64,000 bases of DNA, from assembly GCF_014982975.1 (NCBI RefSeq), contig NZ_JADCKL010000002.1, positions 248,001 to 312,000 on the forward strand, given 5' to 3'. Of the stretch, positions 60,049 to 64,000 are shown one piece after another. The DNA comes from Claveliimonas monacensis (lineage in GTDB: Bacteria > Bacillota > Clostridia > Lachnospirales > Lachnospiraceae). Under the pieces are notes generated by a model that saw nothing but the letters and a program-made list of their open reading frames with translations, ran no database searches and was not told the origin of the DNA. The position numbers and the translations under genes are program-made. Numbering within the stretch: the first letter of the stretch is position 1; every line of letters starts with the position of its first letter.

Positions 60049-60354
60049 TTATAACCCCTCGAAAATCTCAATGTCAGCGCTCTCCTCTGTCAGCTGAACG
60101 ACAGCTTTCTTTGTCTTTGCTGTCTTGCCGAACTGCATGGTTCCGCGGACTCTTCTTCTCTTTCCTTCGTTGTTCATGGTGTTCACGCTCTTAACTTTTG
60201 TTCCGGCGAACATCTTCTCAACGGCCTCTTTGATCTGAGATTTTGTAGCCTCTGTGTGTACGAGGAATGTATATTTCTTCTCGCCCATCAGCTCCATACT
60301 CTTCTCAGTCACTACTGGTTTAAGGATTACATCATAATATTTGATATCAGCCAT
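60049..60354 (-). CDS. rplW: 50S ribosomal protein L23
   Basis: A 101-residue exit-tunnel protein that docks trigger factor and SRP. YYDVILKPVVTEKSMELMGE, KYTFLVHTEATKSQIKEAVE and VKSVNTMNNEGKRRR are typical. Its ATG overlaps the rplD stop by 1 nt (TAATG). Confidence 0.97.
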   Translation of the reverse strand: MADIKYYDVILKPVVTEKSMELMGEKKYTFLVHTEATKSQIKEAVEKMFAGTKVKSVNTMNNEGKRRRVRGTMQFGKTAKTKKAVVQLTEESADIEIFEGL

Positions 60355-60974
60355 TATGCGTACACCTCCTCGATACTAGCAACAGCAGCTTTTGTTGTGA
60401 TCACTGTGTTGTATTTTAAGATGTCGTACACATTAATTGTATTTGTCTTTGTGGTCTTTACATCAGCGATATTCTTTGCAGAAATCTCAGCGTTTGTATT
60501 TCCGTCTTCTAATACGACTAATGCTTTCTTCACATCCAGGTTCTTCAGAACATTTGCAAAGTTCTTTGTCTTGTGATCTGCAAATGCGATCTCATCGATA
60601 ACGATGAACTTGTTCTCCGCAACCTTAGCAGAAAGTGCAGACTTGAGAGCAGCTCTCTTCTCTTTTCTGTTCATTTTGAAAGAGTAATCTCTCGGAACCG
60701 GTGCGAATACTACGCCGCCGCCTGTCCACTGGGGAGCTCTTGTTGAACCCTGTCTTGCGTGACCTGTTCCCTTCTGCCTCCACGGTTTTCTTCCGCCACC
60801 GGAAACCTCTGAGCGAGTCTTCGCTTTCTGTGTTCCCTGACGATTATTTGCAAGCTGGCTTACAACTGCCATGTGTACCAGGTGGTCATTTACTTCCACG
60901 CCGAATACAGCATCGTTCAAGTCGATCGTACCAACTTCTTTACCTTCGATATTGTAAACAGATACGTTTGCCAT
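60354..60974 (-). CDS. rplD: 50S ribosomal protein L4
   Basis: A 206-residue protein whose loop lines the exit tunnel. SVYNIEGKEVGTIDLNDAVF, KTRSEVSGGGRKPWRQKGTG (loop), HARQGSTRAPQWTGGGVVF and RKEKRAALKSALSAK are canonical. In some bacteria L4 represses this operon; whether it does so here is unknown. Confidence 0.97.
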   Translation of the reverse strand: MANVSVYNIEGKEVGTIDLNDAVFGVEVNDHLVHMAVVSQLANNRQGTQKAKTRSEVSGGGRKPWRQKGTGHARQGSTRAPQWTGGGVVFAPVPRDYSFKMNRKEKRAALKSALSAKVAENKFIVIDEIAFADHKTKNFANVLKNLDVKKALVVLEDGNTNAEISAKNIADVKTTKTNTINVYDILKYNTVITTKAAVASIEEVYA

Positions 60975-61002
60975 CTTAAGTGTTCCTCCTTCCTCGCAAA
61001 AA

Positions 61003-61686
61003 CTAGTTAGCAGCTTTCACTGTTTCTTTAATAGTTACCAGAGATTTCTTCGGTCCCGGTACAGAACCCTTGATGAGCAGCAGGTTGTTCTCTGCGTCTA
61101 CACGCACAACCTCAAGATTCTGAATTGTGATCTTCTTGTTCCCCATCTGTCCAGGCATCTTCTTGCCCTTGAACACCTTGCTCGGATCAGATGCAGCTCC
61201 GTTGGAACCTGCGTGACGGTGGAACTTGGAACCATGAGCCATGGGTCCTCTGTGCTGTCCGTGTCTCTTGATCGCGCCCTGGAAACCTTTACCTTTGGAG
61301 ATTGCTGTAGCGTCTACTTTATCGCCAACCTCAAAGATGTCAGCCTTGATCTCCTGTGCCGGAGCATACTCCTGTGCGTTCTCAAATCTGAACTCTTTTA
61401 CGTATCTCTTTCCAGAAACACCGGCCTTTGCGAAATGTCCCTGCTCAGCCTTTGTCAGGCCGTGGCGGTGAACGATCTCTTTCTTGCCGCTTTTATCTTT
61501 GTTGATGATCTTGTCTTTCTTGTCAACAAATCCAACCTGAACTGCATCGTAACCGTCGTTTTCAACTGTCTTAACCTGTGTTACTACACAAGGACCAGCC
61601 TGAAGAACTGTTACAGGTGTCAGCACGCCGTCTTCGTTGAAGATCTGTGTCATTCCGACTTTTGTAGCTAAGATAGCTTTCTTCAT
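61003..61686 (-). CDS. rplC: 50S ribosomal protein L3
   Basis: A 227-residue early-assembly protein. [20 protein letters not shown], the [14 protein letters not shown]-like basic stretch, [20 protein letters not shown] and [18 protein letters not shown] are canonical. Start ATG 61686 follows AGGAGG; the 11 upstream in-frame codons are leader. Confidence 0.97.
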   Translation of the reverse strand: MKKAILATKVGMTQIFNEDGVLTPVTVLQAGPCVVTQVKTVENDGYDAVQVGFVDKKDKIINKDKSGKKEIVHRHGLTKAEQGHFAKAGVSGKRYVKEFRFENAQEYAPAQEIKADIFEVGDKVDATAISKGKGFQGAIKRHGQHRGPMAHGSKFHRHAGSNGAASDPSKVFKGKKMPGQMGNKKITIQNLEVVRVDAENNLLLIKGSVPGPKKSLVTIKETVKAAN

Positions 61687-61774
61687 TATAAATACCTCCT
61701 GTGATTTACAGCGGAACACCTTTTGGTGTTCATCCTAAATTTTAGGAATACTGCTTTTGTGATTGATGCAGAGC

Positions 61775-62092
61775 TTATTTGCTCTTCATTTTGATATCAA
61801 TATAAACACCAGCCGGCATCTCCAGTCTTGACAGAGCGTCTACTGTTTTCTGTGTCGGTGTGATGATATCAATCAGTCTTTTGTGAGTTCTCTGCTCGAA
61901 CTGTTCTCTGGAGTCTTTGTACTTGTGAACAGCACGCAGGATCGTAACTACTTCCTTCTTTGTCGGAAGCGGTACAGGTCCGCTCACCTTTGCTCCATTT
62001 TTCTTTACAGTTTCGATGATCTTTTTCGCGGATGCATCAACAAGCTGATGATCATACGCTTTGAGTGTGATTCTCATTACTTGACTTGCCAT
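61775..62092 (-). CDS. rpsJ: 30S ribosomal protein S10 (NusE)
   Basis: A 105-residue protein of the small subunit that also acts as NusE in antitermination. [40 protein letters not shown] and [19 protein letters not shown] are typical. First gene of the ribosomal supercluster, 11 nt after GGAGG, behind a long leader. Confidence 0.97.
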   Translation of the reverse strand: MASQVMRITLKAYDHQLVDASAKKIIETVKKNGAKVSGPVPLPTKKEVVTILRAVHKYKDSREQFEQRTHKRLIDIITPTQKTVDALSRLEMPAGVYIDIKMKSK

Positions 62093-62335
62093 AAAAAAAG
62101 TCGCCTCCTTTTCGTACTTTTGTTTTCAGTACGACAAGCGGTGACTGTACACTCTCCCGTGTGTGTCGTGAGAAACACGCACGTTGTTACTGCATCTCAG
62201 CAGCTGTTATAGTAGTTTCGTACAGTGACTTGTCGCCAGTTTCCTAACTTGACATTCGCTCCACGGAAAACCCGCCCTCACTTATGACTTTGCCGGGGCG
62301 GCAACCTCACGCTTCACAGCTATCATGTCACAGCC
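62093..62335 (-). promoter_or_regulatory. Structured leader of the S10 operon
   Basis: About 240 nt between promoter and rpsJ. Stems visible: CCGCCC/GGGCGG (62272-62301) followed on the transcript by GTTTT, terminator-like; a long stem pairing CGACAAG and ACTGTAC at 62132-62150 with their complements at 62220-62235; and CGTACT/AGTACG (62113-62133) beside the ribosome-binding site. This suggests control of the operon through its leader RNA; the regulator is unknown. Confidence 0.65.
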
Positions 62336-62340
62336 GTTTT

Positions 62341-62369
62341 ATTATATATGAAATGCCTTGTGTTTTCAA
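62341..62369 (-). promoter_or_regulatory. S10-operon promoter
   Basis: On the minus strand TTGAAA (62364-62369), 17 nt and TATAAT (62341-62346) form a strong sigma-A promoter. The remaining 130 nt to the divergent LysR gene are AT-rich with no clear feature. Confidence 0.88.
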
Positions 62370-62499
62370 GTGTTTTTTTACTTTTTTTTAATAATTCATC
62401 TTATATAGATATTTTACTTGTTTTTTTCCCTCTCATCCTCTACCATTTACTATCATGGCACCCTATTAAAATACATTATATATAGAAGGAAAGCAAGTT

Positions 62500-63372
62500 A
62501 TGGATATCAAAAGATGGAAAGTTATGCTGGCTGTTGACGACTACGGCAGCTTCACCCGGGCGGGCGAGGCCCTGGGCTACACCCAGTCCGGCGTCACACA
62601 GATGATGAAAGCCCTGGAGAAGGAGGTCGGTTTTTCGCTCTTTATAAAAGGAAAGAAGGGCGCCGTCCTGACCCCCGAAGCTCAGTCTCTGATCCCCTCC
62701 GTCCGGGCACTCCTCAGTGCGGATGAGGTTGTCCGCCAGGAGATATCCTCTCTGAAGGGGACTCCCACCGGCACCATAACGATCGGTACATACTTAAGCT
62801 GCTCTATCCACTGGATCCCGGAGATCATCCAGAAATTCAGGGAGAGCCACCCGAATATCGTCTTCAAGGTCATAGAGGGGGCCGAGGACGACCTTCCGGA
62901 CTGGATCCAGGAGCGCCGGGTGGACATTGGATTCCTCAGCCACCAGGAGGGACATCATTTTCAGTTTCTGCCGGTCATGGACGATGAGCTTTTCGCTGTT
63001 CTCCCCAAGGGTCATCATCTCGAAGGCTGCAGCTCTGTCCCCATGGAAAAATTCAGCGGCGCTCCCTTTGTCACGACAGAATATGCGCCTGGCAGCGACA
63101 TCTACAGGATCCTGAAGGAATTTCACATCAGACCTGACATCCGCTTTCTCTCCATCAACGAGTTCTCTGTCCTCTCCATGGTGGAGCACGGACTGGGCAT
63201 CACCATCCTCCCCGGCCTCCTCCTGCGGGGGCAGACCGGCAGCTTTGTAAAACGCAGGCTGGAGCCGCGCTCCTTCCGCCGGCTTGGGCTGGGCTACTCT
63301 TCCTACGATGACCTCTCTCCTGCTTCCAGGATCTTTCTGGAATACGCAAAAAGCTTTCTTCTGGATGACTGA
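62500..63372 (+). CDS. LysR-family transcriptional regulator
   Basis: A 290-residue regulator. Residues 1-62 are the winged helix: MLAVDDYGSFTRAGEALGYT, QSGVTQMMKALEKEVGFSLF. Residues about 90-290 are the periplasmic-binding-protein-like effector domain (TITIGTYLSCSIHWIPEI, VDIGFLSHQEGHHFQ, GLGITILPGLLLRG). ATG 62500 follows AAGGAAAG. It lies directly upstream of, and in the same direction as, a sodium symporter gene whose promoter carries a LysR-type T-N11-A box, so it probably controls that gene. The inducer is unknown. Confidence 0.92.
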   Translation: MDIKRWKVMLAVDDYGSFTRAGEALGYTQSGVTQMMKALEKEVGFSLFIKGKKGAVLTPEAQSLIPSVRALLSADEVVRQEISSLKGTPTGTITIGTYLSCSIHWIPEIIQKFRESHPNIVFKVIEGAEDDLPDWIQERRVDIGFLSHQEGHHFQFLPVMDDELFAVLPKGHHLEGCSSVPMEKFSGAPFVTTEYAPGSDIYRILKEFHIRPDIRFLSINEFSVLSMVEHGLGITILPGLLLRGQTGSFVKRRLEPRSFRRLGLGYSSYDDLSPASRIFLEYAKSFLLDD

Positions 63373-63389
63373 TCTTTTGCGCGCAAAAC

Positions 63390-63404
63390 ATTAGTTATTC
63401 TAAT
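63390..63404 (+). promoter_or_regulatory. LysR-type operator (T-N11-A) before the symporter gene
   Basis: ATTAG-N5-CTAAT is a perfect palindrome with the T-N11-A signature, centred about 72 nt before the predicted transcription start, where LysR recognition sites usually lie. Confidence 0.65.
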
Positions 63405-63432
63405 GCTGGCATTAACTTTTTTCATGTTTTTA

Positions 63433-63462
63433 TTGACATCTCGCCTCTTTTCATCATATACT
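63433..63462 (+). promoter_or_regulatory. Promoter of the symporter gene
   Basis: TTGACA (63433-63438), 18 nt and TATACT (63457-63462). Confidence 0.78.
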
Positions 63463-63482
63463 AGAAGGGAGGATTGAGATGT

Positions 63483-63520
63483 AACGGTGCTCTCGCAAAT
63501 GCTGAGAGTGCCGTTTTTTT
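63483..63520 (+). terminator. Leader terminator (attenuator-like) before the symporter gene
   Basis: AACGGTGCTCTC pairs with GAGAGTGCCGTT through 12 bp including two G-T pairs, followed by a T-run. It lies between promoter and coding region. A start-stop codon pair ATG-TAA (63479-63484) with GGGAGG 6 nt upstream abuts its 5' arm, and CTCCCT at 63526-63531 can pair with either AGGGAG at 63538-63543 or the leader copy at 63466-63471. Confidence 0.7.
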
Positions 63521-63591
63521 ATTTTCTCCCTCGATCAAGGGAGGCACAGAAGGCAGAAACAGCCAACTCCCGAAAGAAAGGAAGTATCTTT

Positions 63592-64000
63592 ATGAGTAAT
63601 CAGACAAACCAGGAAACTCGTCAATGGGGCTCCCGATTTGGCTACCTCATGGTTGCCGCCGGCGCTGCGATCGGCCTTGGAAACATCTGGAGATTCCCCT
63701 ATCTTGCCTACCAGGGGGGCGGTGGTGTATTTCTTGTGGTCTACATCATCGTGGTAGCACTGATCGGTCATCCCATGGTACAGATGGAGACTGCCATCGG
63801 CCGCTATACAGGCAAGGATGCGGTCAGCGCCTTCCAGCGCATCAACAAAAAGTGGGGCTTTGCAGGCTGGATGGCCAATGTCTGCACTCTGATGATCAAC
63901 ATGTACTACGTCGTTGTGGGAGGCTGGGTTGCCAAGTACGCGTTCCAGTATCTCACAGGCGGCGACTTCGGCGCTGACAAGCAGGCCTATTTCGACAGCT
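63592..64000 (+). CDS. Neurotransmitter:sodium symporter family transporter (partial)
   Basis: The first 136 residues of a member of the NSS (LeuT/SLC6) family; the gene continues past the right edge. RFGYLMVAAGAAIGLGNIWR then FPYLAY is the TM1 signature with the unwound sodium- and substrate-binding segment, and GGGVFLVVYIIVVALIGHPM and QMETAIGRYTGKD form TM2 and the following loop. Family members co-transport amino acids such as tryptophan, tyrosine or leucine with sodium. ATG 63592 follows AAAGGAAG. Regulation by the upstream LysR protein and by a leader terminator is suggested by context. Confidence 0.92.
   Translation, partial: MSNQTNQETRQWGSRFGYLMVAAGAAIGLGNIWRFPYLAYQGGGGVFLVVYIIVVALIGHPMVQMETAIGRYTGKDAVSAFQRINKKWGFAGWMANVCTLMINMYYVVVGGWVAKYAFQYLTGGDFGADKQAYFDS

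Noticed and set aside
63460-63520. TPP-riboswitch-like start (ACTAG...GGG...TGAGATG)
   Set aside because: The downstream conserved TPP blocks are absent and the segment is better explained as a ribosome-binding site plus terminator.
1-64000. CRISPR arrays, insertion sequences, tRNA or rRNA genes
   Set aside because: No regularly spaced direct repeats, transposase reading frames or cloverleaf sequences were recognised on either strand.

Overview
The window looks like chromosomal DNA of an anaerobic gut-type Firmicute, most probably a Lachnospiraceae relative. The evidence is gene content and order: a Clostridia-type S10-spc-alpha ribosomal cluster, [FeFe]-hydrogenase maturation genes, oxygen-independent ribonucleotide reductase, bifunctional AdhE, bacteriohemerythrin, sigma-A promoters with 17-18 bp spacers and strong GGAGG ribosome-binding sites. 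Genus cannot be fixed from the sequence. No tRNA, rRNA, insertion sequence or CRISPR array was seen.

1-11 kb (all minus strand) is accessory. A clear promoter at about 9.0 kb drives a TIR-transmembrane protein, a short Hsp70-like protein, a transglutaminase-like enzyme, an unrecognised 454-residue protein, a 98-residue stand-alone RyR-domain protein and a Ser/Thr kinase whose C-terminus carries a second, degenerate RyR-like domain. A strong terminator follows, then a PP2C-type phosphatase running off the left edge. Upstream lies a second small operon: membrane protein, zinc-ribbon-like small protein, and an AbrB/MraZ-like domain fused to KptA/Tpt1 RNA 2'-phosphotransferase. TIR (NAD hydrolase family), KptA (NAD-dependent) and RyR together suggest a nucleotide-signalled, phosphorylation-controlled stress or defence system. 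This is the best candidate for an undescribed system.

11-24.5 kb holds ordinary metabolism and regulation: an ion-transporter-superfamily carrier with an esterase, MerR and Tex, TetR, GNAT, nrdD (NrdR boxes) and nrdG, an Lrp-aminotransferase pair, and a UMF1-type MFS transporter. 24.5-28.7 kb is the hydE-hydG-hydF operon behind a leader with an intrinsic terminator. 28.7-33.5 kb has envelope and lipid genes (CPBP protease, lipid kinase, GDPD, PAP2) and bacteriohemerythrin. 33.5-41.9 kb has an SfsA-MutY fusion, HAD hydrolases, a polar amino-acid ABC transporter, uppP and a coiled-coil 3D-domain cell-wall protein. 42-44.9 kb is adhE with a Rex-like operator lying on its promoter.

45-62.4 kb is the ribosomal-protein supercluster on the minus strand, from rpsJ (with a long structured leader) to rplQ, including secY, adk, map, a KOW protein, infA and rpoA. 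Four intergenic gaps are unusually long. Three carry related hairpins, and the rplW-rplB gap also holds a 127-nt three-way-junction fold. The right edge has a LysR regulator and the start of a neurotransmitter:sodium symporter gene, with a LysR box, promoter and attenuator-like terminator between them.
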